Below are positions 16,685-25,628 of a stretch of 61,223 bases of DNA, piece after piece. This DNA comes from Scatosoma sp045654025 (GTDB lineage Bacteria > Bacillota > Clostridia > Christensenellales > Borkfalkiaceae), in assembly GCA_045654025.1 (NCBI GenBank), contig JAZOMO010000046.1, positions 1-61,223 of the forward strand, read 5' to 3'. The notes beneath the pieces are model-generated. The model made no database searches. It was not told where the DNA came from and saw only the letters and a list, made by a program, of their open reading frames with translations. Every line of letters starts with the position of its first letter. Within the stretch, counting starts at the first letter, position 1. Position numbers and translations under genes: made by a program.

Positions 16685-18889
16685 TTAGATTTTTCTCGCC
16701 TCGTGACAGGTAAAATAGAGAATTTGCATCTCATTCGAAAGCGCGCGTACGCCTGCCGCCACTTCGTTAAAATGCGTTTCATCCAAATGCACGAAGGGGT
16801 CGTCCAAGATACAGAAAGGCATTTCCCCGTCGTACAGATTTTCCATCAGCGCAAGCCGCATACACAGCGCAGACAACGCCCGTTGTCCATCGCTAAGATT
16901 CTTCTCCCGACGAAGCCCCCCTTGCGCCTCAAAACGCACCTCAAGGCTCTCCCCGATTGAAACGCTTTCCGCCCATTCCACGCCAAGCTTGTTTGCGTAG
17001 CGCAGAAAACTCGTCCGCATGGGCGCAAGGTATCTTTCCTTTAGGTTTTCGTCCGCTTTTTTCAGGGCGCTTATCGCAATCTCCGCGCGCGCCTTTTCAA
17101 GGCGATAGGCTTGCAGGTTTTCCTGCTCCTCCTGCATCTGCCCTCGAAGCTTCATGGAGTCCGACACCGTCTTTTCATATCCTTCTATCGTTGCGTTCAG
17201 CGCGCGAATCCTCTCCTGCAACGCCCGATGCGCCACCTTCTTTTCGTCAAAGCCCACGACCATCTGCGGTTGCCCCTGCAGTCCGTACTGCGCGCGGTAT
17301 TGTTCGGCGCGGATGCGTTTTTGGGTGGCTTGTTCCACCGCCGCCGCATAGGCTTTGGCGTCCCGCCTTGCATCCTGCCAGCCGTCTGCGCCGATTTGAT
17401 AGCGGGCGACACCGCCCTCTATCACCGCAAGACAAGCCTGCTCTCTTTCCGTCAGCCTATTCGTTTCTACATCGTACGCCGCCTTCTCTTTTCTTAAGGT
17501 CAGCAGGCTGTCCACCTCAGTTTTTAAGGTGTTATATGCCGTAGGCATATCGGTCGTAGCGATACCGTATTCCGAAAAGATACTCTCCAGCCTTGATTGC
17601 AACTCCTGCGCCCGTTTCGACAAGCCACTTTGCGTGGCAGGCACAGCAACCGCCGTCAAGCCCTTCATATACAGCAACATATCGGCAAGCATCATCACCA
17701 CGCCGCCGACAATCAGCCCGATCCCAAGTGGCAACACACTGCCTACCAGCAGTACCCCCGCCACCAGCAACACCGCCGACACAGCCAACAACAGAACAAG
17801 CAACCAACCCTTCGTCTTGCCCTTCTTCGGCAAGTCGTTTGCCCTTTCTTCGGCGCTCTTTTCCAGTAGGAGCTGATTGATTAGCTGACCCGTCTGCGCT
17901 ATACTCTCCTCAGAGGGTACGCCGCGGACAAAACGTTCTTCCTTTTCGTTAAGCAGTTCCGCCTTCGCAAAACAGCGCACTTCCTTTTGCATGCGTATGC
18001 GTTGCAGTTCCTCGTAATTTCCCTGCCACGTTTTCAGCTCATCCTCAGTCGGAAAACCCGCAGGATACGCCGCCGCCAGCGCCGCCGCCTTACGCTGTTC
18101 TTCTTCCGCCGCTTCAGTCTGAGAAGTATAATATTCCCAACGGGCGCGCAGAGTGTCCGCCGCCTGCATTGTTTCAATCTCTTCCGCAAGCGCCTTTTCC
18201 TCGGCGCAAGCCGCCTCGTATTCCGTCCGCGCGACAATCAACGATTTTTTAACCTCTTCCGCGCGGTTAATCTCCTGACGGAGCCCCTCGATTTTCGCCT
18301 CGGTTTCAGGGATATAGCCCGTGAACGCCCCAAGACTTCTGCGGTCGGAATGGTAGCTCTTTTTATATTCCTCCAACTGCTTTAAGGCGTTTTCCAAAGT
18401 GAGCGGAGAAACGTCTGCCGCCAGACCGCCCAGCCGTTGCCCGATACCGTACCCAAGCCCGATATCCGTCTGCTCCCAAGTGATATACGAGGTGCGTAAA
18501 AACGCCTCTTCCGTCAGCCCGAACAGCGTACGCCCCGGCACTTCGCCCAAGGTATCGCAGGGCTTGCCCTTTTCGTCCAAGACGGTCAACTCGTCCTTGA
18601 CGGCGCTCTTTTTGTCAAAGCTACGAACAATCTCGTAGGCTTTTCCCTGCCATTCGATGCGCAGGCTACCGCCGTACGCGCCCCCTTGGAAGGGGTAATA
18701 TTGACTGCGCGTACCGTAAGTTTCCCCTCTGTCCGTGGCCATACCGTACAACATCGCGCGCAAAAAGGCGGCAAGCGTCGTCTTGCCTTCGCCGTTGGGA
18801 AGTTGATAGACGTTTAAGCCGTCCAAAAAATCCCACTTCGCGTTTTGATATTTCCCAAAGCCGTCAATACGGCAGGATATCAGCCTCAT
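16685..18889 (-). CDS. YhaN-like SMC/Rad50-type ATPase with central membrane hairpin
   Basis: A 734-residue protein of the YhaN/SbcC class. The Walker A is LPNGEGKTTL near residue 35, the signature motif is NLSDGQRALSALC, and Walker B is FCILDDPFVHLDE near the C terminus. The middle has two coiled-coil arms split by two hydrophobic segments (LLVLLLAVSAVLLVAGVLLV and following), which is typical of YhaN and anchors it to the membrane. It should act with the nuclease encoded just upstream (4-base ATGA overlap) in DNA end processing. Confidence 0.85.
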   Translation of the reverse strand: MRLISCRIDGFGKYQNAKWDFLDGLNVYQLPNGEGKTTLAAFLRAMLYGMATDRGETYGTRSQYYPFQGGAYGGSLRIEWQGKAYEIVRSFDKKSAVKDELTVLDEKGKPCDTLGEVPGRTLFGLTEEAFLRTSYITWEQTDIGLGYGIGQRLGGLAADVSPLTLENALKQLEEYKKSYHSDRRSLGAFTGYIPETEAKIEGLRQEINRAEEVKKSLIVARTEYEAACAEEKALAEEIETMQAADTLRARWEYYTSQTEAAEEEQRKAAALAAAYPAGFPTEDELKTWQGNYEELQRIRMQKEVRCFAKAELLNEKEERFVRGVPSEESIAQTGQLINQLLLEKSAEERANDLPKKGKTKGWLLVLLLAVSAVLLVAGVLLVGSVLPLGIGLIVGGVVMMLADMLLYMKGLTAVAVPATQSGLSKRAQELQSRLESIFSEYGIATTDMPTAYNTLKTEVDSLLTLRKEKAAYDVETNRLTEREQACLAVIEGGVARYQIGADGWQDARRDAKAYAAAVEQATQKRIRAEQYRAQYGLQGQPQMVVGFDEKKVAHRALQERIRALNATIEGYEKTVSDSMKLRGQMQEEQENLQAYRLEKARAEIAISALKKADENLKERYLAPMRTSFLRYANKLGVEWAESVSIGESLEVRFEAQGGLRREKNLSDGQRALSALCMRLALMENLYDGEMPFCILDDPFVHLDETHFNEVAAGVRALSNEMQILYFTCHEARKI

Positions 18890-19944
18890 AATTTTTCTCC
18901 TTTCAGCGCCTTTAACCCCAGCGCGATGACACGCCTTTTCTCTTTCTCGTCCATCGTTTCGTCAGCAAGGATAACGCGCACGAATTCCGCTTCAAGCGAT
19001 ACCTGCCCCTCATATTTTTCAAAATGCAGGGCAGGACAGGTCTCGTCCTTCACCGACACAGCAAAGTATCTGCCTCTCAACCGACTCTCGACAAAATTCG
19101 CAAGCCCGTCCGTATCAAAATCGACCTCGCCTCTCAAAAGAATACGAGGCATATCCTCCTTATCCACCGTCAGCGCGTCCTCTACCGCTTGCAACGCCTC
19201 AGCCATACCGCTGACACCACTGATATCCACCTCGACAAGGCGCACCGTCCGCGACGCGCTCTCCATAAAACGGTAGCGCACGTCCCCGTCCGTATCAAGG
19301 ATGATAAAGCCCTTTTCCCCTACTTCGTCAAAACCGCGCGGCTCTAAACAGCCTGCGTAGGCGTATGTTCCGCGCGCGTCAATTGCGCCTGCGGAGTGGG
19401 CGTGAATATGTCCCAACGCCAAGTAGTCAATCCCCTTGCCTGCCAGCTTACGAAGGACGATTTTTCTTGCACCTACACTCTCGGAAAGCTGTCCGTGCAA
19501 AAGCACGATATTCTTCTTTTCGCCGTCTAAGCGCAGGTCGTCGTAGTAGCTTTCGCCGTTTTCGTCCGACAGCTCGATACCGCTGACGCAGACACCTTCG
19601 CCGAGGTCATAGCTCGTCCACTGCTTGTCCGAAAAGGTTTTGAGGTTGGGCAGGTGTTCCCGTTCCTCTTCCTCGTCATGGTTGCCCTTCAGATAGAAGA
19701 ACGTAAGTTGCGGCGCATGGCGAATCACGTCGTAGAAAAACTGCTTATCTCTACGCAGGGGCGCGGCGGTATCAAACATATCTCCGCACAGCAATACTGC
19801 CTGCGCGCCGATTTCTGTTGCGTACTCGACCGCGCGATGAAAAGCGGCGCACAGCTCCTCTCTCCGAATGCGCGCTTTCTCCGCCGTGAATCGGGTACTC
19901 ATTTCCGACCCCAAATGCAAATCCGCTATGTGCAAAATCCTCAT
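18886..19944 (-). CDS. YhaO-like metallophosphoesterase nuclease
   Basis: A 352-residue Mre11/SbcD-type protein. Metal-binding motifs are all present: DLHLGS, GDMFD, GNHDEE, LHGQ and GHIHAHS. The C-terminal about 100 residues form a capping domain. The frame is open 30 codons further up, but GGAGAGAAGT before the ATG at 19944 sets the start. It overlaps the YhaN-like gene by 4 bases, as in the yhaO-yhaN order of other Firmicutes, so a two-subunit complex is expected. Confidence 0.87.
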   Translation of the reverse strand: MRILHIADLHLGSEMSTRFTAEKARIRREELCAAFHRAVEYATEIGAQAVLLCGDMFDTAAPLRRDKQFFYDVIRHAPQLTFFYLKGNHDEEEEREHLPNLKTFSDKQWTSYDLGEGVCVSGIELSDENGESYYDDLRLDGEKKNIVLLHGQLSESVGARKIVLRKLAGKGIDYLALGHIHAHSAGAIDARGTYAYAGCLEPRGFDEVGEKGFIILDTDGDVRYRFMESASRTVRLVEVDISGVSGMAEALQAVEDALTVDKEDMPRILLRGEVDFDTDGLANFVESRLRGRYFAVSVKDETCPALHFEKYEGQVSLEAEFVRVILADETMDEKEKRRVIALGLKALKGEKL

Positions 19945-19984
19945 ACTTCTCTCCGTTCGTTCACTTTTCAGATAATTCTTCTTT

Positions 19985-20013
19985 ATTATAGCATATTCTC
20001 CCACCCTTTTCAA
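19985..20013 (-). promoter_or_regulatory. Promoter of the YhaO/YhaN operon
   Basis: TTGAAA (20008-20013), 17 bases, TATAAT (19985-19990). Confidence 0.8.
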
Positions 20014-20052
20014 GGGTAAAGTGTATTTTTTCATCTTTTTTTCGTCAAATAC

Positions 20053-20081
20053 TTGACCTTACACCTCGTTCGGGGTATAAT
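20053..20081 (+). promoter_or_regulatory. Promoter of nagB
   Basis: TTGACC (20053-20058), 17 bases, TATAAT (20076-20081). No GlcN6P-type leader or obvious operator is seen in the short leader. Confidence 0.8.
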
Positions 20082-20112
20082 GATAGCAGACAAATTGTAT
20101 TGAGGTACGAAT

Positions 20113-20835
20113 ATGAAAGTAATCATCGTTGAAAATTATGAAGAAATGAGCGCGAAAGCCGCAGAAATTCTGACGAACATCGTCAAGAATAACCCCAAAG
20201 CCGTACTCGGCCTTGCTACCGGCTCCAGCCCCATCGGCACTTATCAGAATATGGCGAAGGACCACCGTGAAAACGGTACTTCCTATAAGGAAGTCGTTTC
20301 CGTCAACCTCGACGAATACGTCGGCTTGACCGCAGACCACGACCAAAGTTATGCGTACTTTATGTACGAAAACCTTTTCAAGAACATCGACATTCCCCTT
20401 GCAAATACCAACCTGCCCAGTGGCTCGGCAAAGGATTTGGCGGCGGAATGTGACCGCTACAACGCCCTCTTGGAAGAATATCAGCAGGACGTTCAGGTGT
20501 TGGGTCTTGGCTCTAACGGGCACATCGGTTTCAACGAACCGGGTACGCCCTTCGGCTCCGTCACCCACCTCGTTGACCTTGCGGAAAGCACGATTAAGGA
20601 CAACTCCCGTCTCTTCGCATCCATCGACGAAGTGCCCCGTCAAGCGCTGTCCATGGGTATCAAGAATATCATGAACGCAAAGAGCATTCTCGTCGTCGTT
20701 TCCGGTAAGAACAAGGCGGCGGCTGTCTACGGCATGGTCAAGGGCGAAGTTACCCCCAACCTGCCTGCATCGGTATTGCAGTTGCATCCTGCAGTCACCG
20801 TTATCTGCGACAAGGATGCGGCAAGCCTGCTCTAA
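20113..20835 (+). CDS. nagB: Glucosamine-6-phosphate deaminase
   Basis: A 240-residue enzyme converting glucosamine-6-P to fructose-6-P and ammonia, the last step of amino-sugar breakdown. Motifs: GLATGSSPIGTY for phosphate, NLDEYVGL with the catalytic Asp, and GLGSNGHIGFNEPG. Length is that of the short Firmicute NagB. GAGGTA lies 7 bases before the ATG. nagA is not in the window. Single-gene unit. Confidence 0.95.
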   Translation: MKVIIVENYEEMSAKAAEILTNIVKNNPKAVLGLATGSSPIGTYQNMAKDHRENGTSYKEVVSVNLDEYVGLTADHDQSYAYFMYENLFKNIDIPLANTNLPSGSAKDLAAECDRYNALLEEYQQDVQVLGLGSNGHIGFNEPGTPFGSVTHLVDLAESTIKDNSRLFASIDEVPRQALSMGIKNIMNAKSILVVVSGKNKAAAVYGMVKGEVTPNLPASVLQLHPAVTVICDKDAASLL

Positions 20836-20855
20836 TCACCACAATCTGTAAAAGG

Positions 20856-20886
20856 AAAATCGACCCCAAAAAGGGTCGATTTTTTT
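20856..20886. terminator. Terminator of nagB
   Basis: AAAATCGACCC (20856-20866) and GGGTCGATTTT (20873-20883) form a perfect stem followed by T residues; it may also stop leftward transcription of the acyltransferase gene. Confidence 0.9.
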
Positions 20887-20936
20887 GCGTTTTTAAGGCT
20901 TTTTTGCCCGTTTTTTGATAGGTTTTTTGCCCATTT

Positions 20937-22202
20937 TTAATGCTTTTTCGCCTTCATTTTATACAGCTCCTCTGCCGCAAGTCGAGCTTTCGCCACCACG
21001 TCACCCGTGTTTTTGGGCAAGCAATAATATTGCACGGACATATCCCCGATGCAAATCACGTCGGAAATCTGATACCAGTAAAAGTCGGAATTGACGGTAT
21101 ACGAGGCGGTTGCCCCTTGATGAAATTGCAGCTGCCCGTCCGCAGAAACGAGGTGAAAGCCATCCTCTCCGTGGGTGAGTTTGCCCTCCCCGATATGGTA
21201 AAGGCAGTAGCTGTCAATCATCATCAGAATCTCAACGTCGAGGTTCATCGCATACCTGCCCTCTTGTAATTCCTTTTTCACCTCTTGCCGCTGCCAACGA
21301 TACCAGTCGGGAATATGCTCGATTTCCGTTTCCCCGACCAACGCCTCCATCTTGCCGTATTCGGTCAAGCGGTATTCCTTGCCGCAGGCAAGGCAGGTCA
21401 GTTTTTCTCCCAAGCCACGGGTACGCCCCTCGGCAAGACAATGGGGACACTTATACAGCACTCGGTTCAAGCCGTCCGCTCGGTTCGGCTCGTCAATCTT
21501 CAGTCCACGCTCCTGCTGAGAACGGAAGGCATCGAAGGAAAACTTCTCTGCGATTTTTTCGTTGATTTGCTTATAATCCATCGCCGCAATCTCATCGGGC
21601 GAAAGTAAGTAGGACACCTCTGCCGTCACGGGCAGTTTGCGTTTTTTTAGCTCGTTATAGAGGGGTTGCCTCAAATACGCGCCGTCCGTAATGCAGGTGA
21701 CAAGCGGCACACCGAACATCTTGGCCATCTTCCCAAGCCCGTCCCCCATCGTGGTTGCCGTGCCGTCAAAGGAATACCCTGCCTCGGGATAAATCAGCAC
21801 CGAACTCCCCTCGGAGAGCAATCGCTTGATCTCTCGCAGAAGTTTCGGGCTTGTGGAATACTTTTTCGTCTGAATACAGCCGATTTGCCGCATCAGCCAG
21901 TTTTTCCCCACGTAGCCGTCCCAAGTCGTCACGATATTCAAGGGGCGAGGATAAAAGACGTGCTGCGCAACCTCTAAGTCTAAAAAACTGCAATGGTTCA
22001 TCAAGATAATGCACGGCTCTTTTTTGCCAAGCCTTTCCATCCCCACCTTTCTGCTGCGGAATTTTACCGCCCAAATATCGGGCAGGCTAATCAGCTTTAA
22101 GAGGGTACGAAAGAGCAGGTTCGGTTTCTTGGCAAGCTTTTGTTCCCTTGGAGTGATTTTCTTCACCTCGGCATAGGTGCAATTTTTTACGGGAATTTTC
22201 AT
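20937..22202 (-). CDS. PlsC-type acyltransferase with C-terminal zinc ribbon (paralogue)
   Basis: A 421-residue paralogue of the protein at 5332-6612. Catalytic H-x4-D is in MNHCSFLDLE, the acceptor motif is YPEAGYSF, the zinc ribbon is CPHC and CLAC about 20 residues apart, and a Trp-rich helix (WYRWQRQEVKK) leads into a beta-rich domain. Its ATG overlaps the stop of the GH2 gene by 4 bases, so it belongs to the MFS-GH2 operon. The start at 22202 follows GGAAAGGG; the frame is open 16 codons more. Acceptor unknown; the operon suggests a glycolipid, which is inference. Confidence 0.85.
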   Translation of the reverse strand: MKIPVKNCTYAEVKKITPREQKLAKKPNLLFRTLLKLISLPDIWAVKFRSRKVGMERLGKKEPCIILMNHCSFLDLEVAQHVFYPRPLNIVTTWDGYVGKNWLMRQIGCIQTKKYSTSPKLLREIKRLLSEGSSVLIYPEAGYSFDGTATTMGDGLGKMAKMFGVPLVTCITDGAYLRQPLYNELKKRKLPVTAEVSYLLSPDEIAAMDYKQINEKIAEKFSFDAFRSQQERGLKIDEPNRADGLNRVLYKCPHCLAEGRTRGLGEKLTCLACGKEYRLTEYGKMEALVGETEIEHIPDWYRWQRQEVKKELQEGRYAMNLDVEILMMIDSYCLYHIGEGKLTHGEDGFHLVSADGQLQFHQGATASYTVNSDFYWYQISDVICIGDMSVQYYCLPKNTGDVVAKARLAAEELYKMKAKKH

Positions 22203-23929
22203 ACCCTTTCCGCCTCCGCTTTGATTTGCTCGTTGATTGCGCGCATCCATTCGACGGGCACTTTTACCACCTCTCTATCGTAGGTAACCAGCCCGTTAAT
22301 CTCCTCCTCAACGTCCGAAACCTGCGTGTATACGCATGCGCTTAAGCCCTTGGCAATCAGGGGCTTTAATTTTTTCAGATACAGCTTTTCAAGGGCTTTT
22401 TGCAACTGTTCGTCCGTCTTGAAAATCTTGTAGCCAAACTCCGTTTCGCTGAACACGTGCCCGTCCGTCTTTTTGGAGTAGCCACCAAATTCGCTGAGCA
22501 CCACCGTCCTCGGATCTTTGGGTACACGCAGGGGCGTATAGTAGGTGTGCATGGACAGCATCGTCGTCGCTTTTTTGCCTTGGTCGTGCCAGCCACTGCA
22601 GGAATCGATACAACGGGTGTCATCCCATTCCTTTACCTGCGCCGTCACCTTTTCGGAGTCAAACTGCCCCCAACCCTCGTTGAAGACCACCCACAGCCCA
22701 ACGCAGGGCGCGTTCTTCAATGCCTGCACGGTTGCCTTCGCGGAGGCAATAAACTCGTACCTGCCCCCCTCATTTTCACGTGCGAAGTATTTATAATCGT
22801 CATCGCGGTGCTTTGCGCCCAAGAAGGGGAACAGGGCAATATGCGTCCACGTATACTCGCCTCCGCCGTTCACAAAATCCTGCCAAACAATCAGTCCAAG
22901 CTTGTCGCAATAGTAATACCACAGCATCGGCTCGACCTTGATATGCTTTCTCACCATGTTAAAGCCCATGTCTTTGAGGAGCTTTAATTCGTCGTACATC
23001 GCCTCGTTCGACGGAGGCGTCAAGAGGCCGTCCGACCAGTAGCCTTGGTCCAAAACACCGTTCATAAAGTACGGTTTTCCGTTCAAAAACAGTCGCTTTT
23101 TACCCCTTTTATCCACGCCCTCGGAGAAGGTACGCACCCCAAAGTAGGAGTACACCTTATCACCGCTATCTGTTTCCAAAACAAAGTCGTACAGCTTAGG
23201 ATTTTCAGGCGACCACAGCGCAAAATCTGCCTGCACGGCCGCCTCACCTTGAAATTTACCGCTATATATCTCTTGTTCGCCGTCGAAAATCCGCAGGGAA
23301 AGCTCGCCGTCGTAATCGACTGCGATACGCACCGTCTTACTCTCTGCATCCGTCTTTACCGTAAAATCACGGATATAATTGCGAGGCACGAATTCCAGCC
23401 ACACCGTCTGCCAAATACCGCTTTGAGGCGTGTACCAAATCGTGCCGGGCGTACTGCTTTGCTTGCCACGGGTGAAGTGACTGCCCTCCGTCTTGTCCCA
23501 GCAAACAACCACAAGCTCGTTTTCGCCTACTTTTACAACCTCGGTAATCTCCAAGCAGAAGGGGACAAACCCACCCTCGTGCTTGCCGACAGGCGTACCA
23601 TTCACGTAGACCTCACAGCTTTGGTCCACCGCCCCAAAGTGGAGCAGGGCGCGCTTGCCTTCGTCCGCAGGCGAAACCGTGAAGTTTCTGCGGTACACAA
23701 GGCGTTCGTCTGCGCCAAGGGTAAACCCTTCCGCCACCCCGGAATTCAGGGTTTCAGGGGAGAAGGGCACGAGGATATTTTGAGTTTCATCGCATACCTG
23801 CCCGTCCTCTTTTTGTTTTTTGAACTGCCAAAGGCCGTTCAAACAGACGTAGCTATCCCGACGAAACTGCGGACGGGGATATTCGGAAAGGGGAATTTCC
23901 CCGACGTTATACTTCGTTTTCAGGCGCAT
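22199..23929 (-). CDS. Glycoside hydrolase family 2 (second GH2)
   Basis: A 576-residue GH2 enzyme: jelly roll (about 1-180), Ig-like domain (180-270) and TIM barrel (275-576), without further C-terminal domains. Acid/base Glu418 is in VVFNEGWG and nucleophile Glu480 is in VVLSEFGG. No signal peptide. Substrate cannot be told from sequence; related enzymes are beta-galactosidases and beta-glucuronidases. It starts inside the end of the MFS gene (23-base overlap) behind GGAGAATAAGG, and its own stop overlaps the acyltransferase start, so the three genes form one coupled unit. Confidence 0.87.
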   Translation of the reverse strand: MRLKTKYNVGEIPLSEYPRPQFRRDSYVCLNGLWQFKKQKEDGQVCDETQNILVPFSPETLNSGVAEGFTLGADERLVYRRNFTVSPADEGKRALLHFGAVDQSCEVYVNGTPVGKHEGGFVPFCLEITEVVKVGENELVVVCWDKTEGSHFTRGKQSSTPGTIWYTPQSGIWQTVWLEFVPRNYIRDFTVKTDAESKTVRIAVDYDGELSLRIFDGEQEIYSGKFQGEAAVQADFALWSPENPKLYDFVLETDSGDKVYSYFGVRTFSEGVDKRGKKRLFLNGKPYFMNGVLDQGYWSDGLLTPPSNEAMYDELKLLKDMGFNMVRKHIKVEPMLWYYYCDKLGLIVWQDFVNGGGEYTWTHIALFPFLGAKHRDDDYKYFARENEGGRYEFIASAKATVQALKNAPCVGLWVVFNEGWGQFDSEKVTAQVKEWDDTRCIDSCSGWHDQGKKATTMLSMHTYYTPLRVPKDPRTVVLSEFGGYSKKTDGHVFSETEFGYKIFKTDEQLQKALEKLYLKKLKPLIAKGLSACVYTQVSDVEEEINGLVTYDREVVKVPVEWMRAINEQIKAEAERV

Positions 23930-25250
23930 CCTTATTCTCCTTTTTTACCACCTTTTGCAAGAGGGGAATCAACGCAAACATCAAAAGCGCAAAGCCTGCC
24001 GCTGCCAAGAACATCTCCGGCGCAGGAATGACCCGCGTGGTCAGCTCTGCATTCTCGCTTGCCGCCCCGAGGTTTCTTGCCGTGTTGACGGCGTTGCCGA
24101 TCATCGGGCCGAACACCATGGGCAACAACACCGAAAAGACCATACGAACGCCCTGCAGCTTACCAACCGACCCTTCAGGCGTATAGTCGCGGACAATCGA
24201 ATTGCTCAAGGCAGTCACGAGTATATTCCCCGTAATCATCACGAACCCGAACACGCCCAACGCAATCATATCCGCAAGATGCCCCAAATCCTTGGCAAAG
24301 TACATCCCCACCAAGCCCGCAACGAAAATCCCTGCGGCAAGATAGAGCATCTTCGTCTTATCTACCTTATCCGAAAGTCGGGTTAAATACACGTTCAGGC
24401 CTGCGCCCAGCAGGATTGCCGAGGCGAACACCACGCTGTATTCGATGACGCTAAATTTCAAATACTCCTCCATATAGATAATGAGGAAGGGCATAAAGAT
24501 TTGACAAGCAATCCCGAATACCCCCACGATAAGCAAAGTGGCATAGAGGGGCTTGTTCTCCTTGACGACGGACGGCTTAAAGCCGTAGAACAGGTCGCGG
24601 AACGCGCCGCTTTTTTGCAGGCGAGGGCTGTCCTTGACAAGGAATATGCCCGCCACGCCGCAGAGGGAGATGACGATACCCAGCGCCAAGAACAGAGTTT
24701 GGTAGCCGCCAAGCAAGTCCTTCAATATCCCAAAGCCGCCTGCAACAATCAGCATCGCCGCAAGGGGCAGAATAGACAAAATCCCCTCGACCTTGCCGCG
24801 ATAGTCTGCTTCCGTATTGTCAGTGACCCACGCGTTAAACGCCGCGTCGTTCGCCGTCGAGCCAAACGCCGTCATGATACAGTCGGCGATGATGACCAAG
24901 ACAACCGCAAGCGCAATCGCTTGTTCGGTCGGCAAGCCGAAAATCGTGCCGATATACTGCGGCGATAAAAAGCCGAACAGCGCCACCGTAACACCCCAAA
25001 TGACGTATCCCCACGCCAAAAAGGCGCGGCGGTTGCCCACCTTATCCGACAGCGTACCCGCCAAGAGGGTAATCACCGTGGCGGTAATCCCCGACAGCTG
25101 TACCATCAGGGTGACGGCATCCAAGGTTGCGCCTACTTCATCGCGCAGGAATACGTTGAAATACATATTTTCAACCGCCCACGCAATTTGTCCGATTAAA
25201 CCGAACAGGATTAAAATGCTCCAACTACGTTTTCCAAATGCTTTTTCCAT
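23907..25250 (-). CDS. MFS sugar transporter
   Basis: A 447-residue transporter with twelve hydrophobic helices of the major facilitator superfamily, similar in style to sugar:cation symporters (motif A: GTLSDKVGNRRAF after helix 2; a matching LSDKVDKTK after helix 8). It probably imports the glycoside cut by the GH2 enzyme encoded next. The Met at 25250 has no clear ribosome site. A consensus promoter places the transcript start at or one base before this ATG, so the mRNA may be leaderless; an upstream Met at 25271 would not be in that transcript. Confidence 0.85.
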   Translation of the reverse strand: MEKAFGKRSWSILILFGLIGQIAWAVENMYFNVFLRDEVGATLDAVTLMVQLSGITATVITLLAGTLSDKVGNRRAFLAWGYVIWGVTVALFGFLSPQYIGTIFGLPTEQAIALAVVLVIIADCIMTAFGSTANDAAFNAWVTDNTEADYRGKVEGILSILPLAAMLIVAGGFGILKDLLGGYQTLFLALGIVISLCGVAGIFLVKDSPRLQKSGAFRDLFYGFKPSVVKENKPLYATLLIVGVFGIACQIFMPFLIIYMEEYLKFSVIEYSVVFASAILLGAGLNVYLTRLSDKVDKTKMLYLAAGIFVAGLVGMYFAKDLGHLADMIALGVFGFVMITGNILVTALSNSIVRDYTPEGSVGKLQGVRMVFSVLLPMVFGPMIGNAVNTARNLGAASENAELTTRVIPAPEMFLAAAGFALLMFALIPLLQKVVKKENKDAPENEV

Positions 25251-25257
25251 ACTCAAT

Positions 25258-25286
25258 ATTTTATCACCCATTGTATAGTTTGTCAA
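25258..25286 (-). promoter_or_regulatory. Promoter of the MFS-GH2-acyltransferase operon, leaderless geometry
   Basis: TTGACA (25281-25286), 17 bases, TAAAAT (25258-25263). The -10 ends 8 bases before the A of the ATG at 25250, where transcription itself should begin. Confidence 0.65.
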
Positions 25287-25301
25287 TAGAGAAAAGAAAA
25301 A

Positions 25302-25319
25302 TACTCCCATTTGGGAGTA
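25302..25319 (-). terminator. Terminator of the YwaF-RluA unit, now distant from its gene
   Basis: TACTCCCA and TGGGAGTA pair, with TTTTTCTTTT after it on the minus strand. It lies 275 bases past the RluA stop, on the far side of the structured repeat. Confidence 0.75.
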
Positions 25320-25347
25320 CTTTCCATCAAAACTTATTTTGCAAAGC

Positions 25348-25628
25348 ATAAGCTGACAAGACTTGAACCTATCAGTCTTAAAATGTTATTTTGCGCGCAT
25401 TTAAGACGGTTGCGCCCTTGCAGTATGCCGATACGGCGGCGGTCGCCACCGCCTAAATGCATCACAAAATCCCTATTTTAAGATGCTACGCAGTTTTCAC
25501 GAGCGCGAAATTTCTTAAATGAAAGGATTTTCACGCAGGAATACCGTCCGTATTGCAAGAGGAAATCCTGCACAATTAGGGGATTTCTCGCCGTCAAAAC
25601 CTGATATGTTCAGGTCTTGTCAGCTTAT
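25348..25628 (+). repeat. Structured intergenic repeat, copy 2 (281 bp, complete)
   Basis: Starts ATAAGCTGACAAGACTTGAA and ends TTCAGGTCTTGTCAGCTTAT, a 26-28 bp terminal inverted repeat with about three mismatches. The interior matches the reverse complement of 4997-5274 and the first half matches 60993-61121. It contains hairpins such as CGGCGGTCGCCACCGCC and AATACCGTCCGTATT and no reading frame. Its right arm overlaps the last ten codons and stop of the RluA gene. No clear target duplication beyond a possible AT. Confidence 0.88.

Noticed and set aside
23045..24031. 328-codon open frame on the plus strand
   Set aside because: Antisense to the second GH2 and the MFS gene; no motifs or ribosome site.
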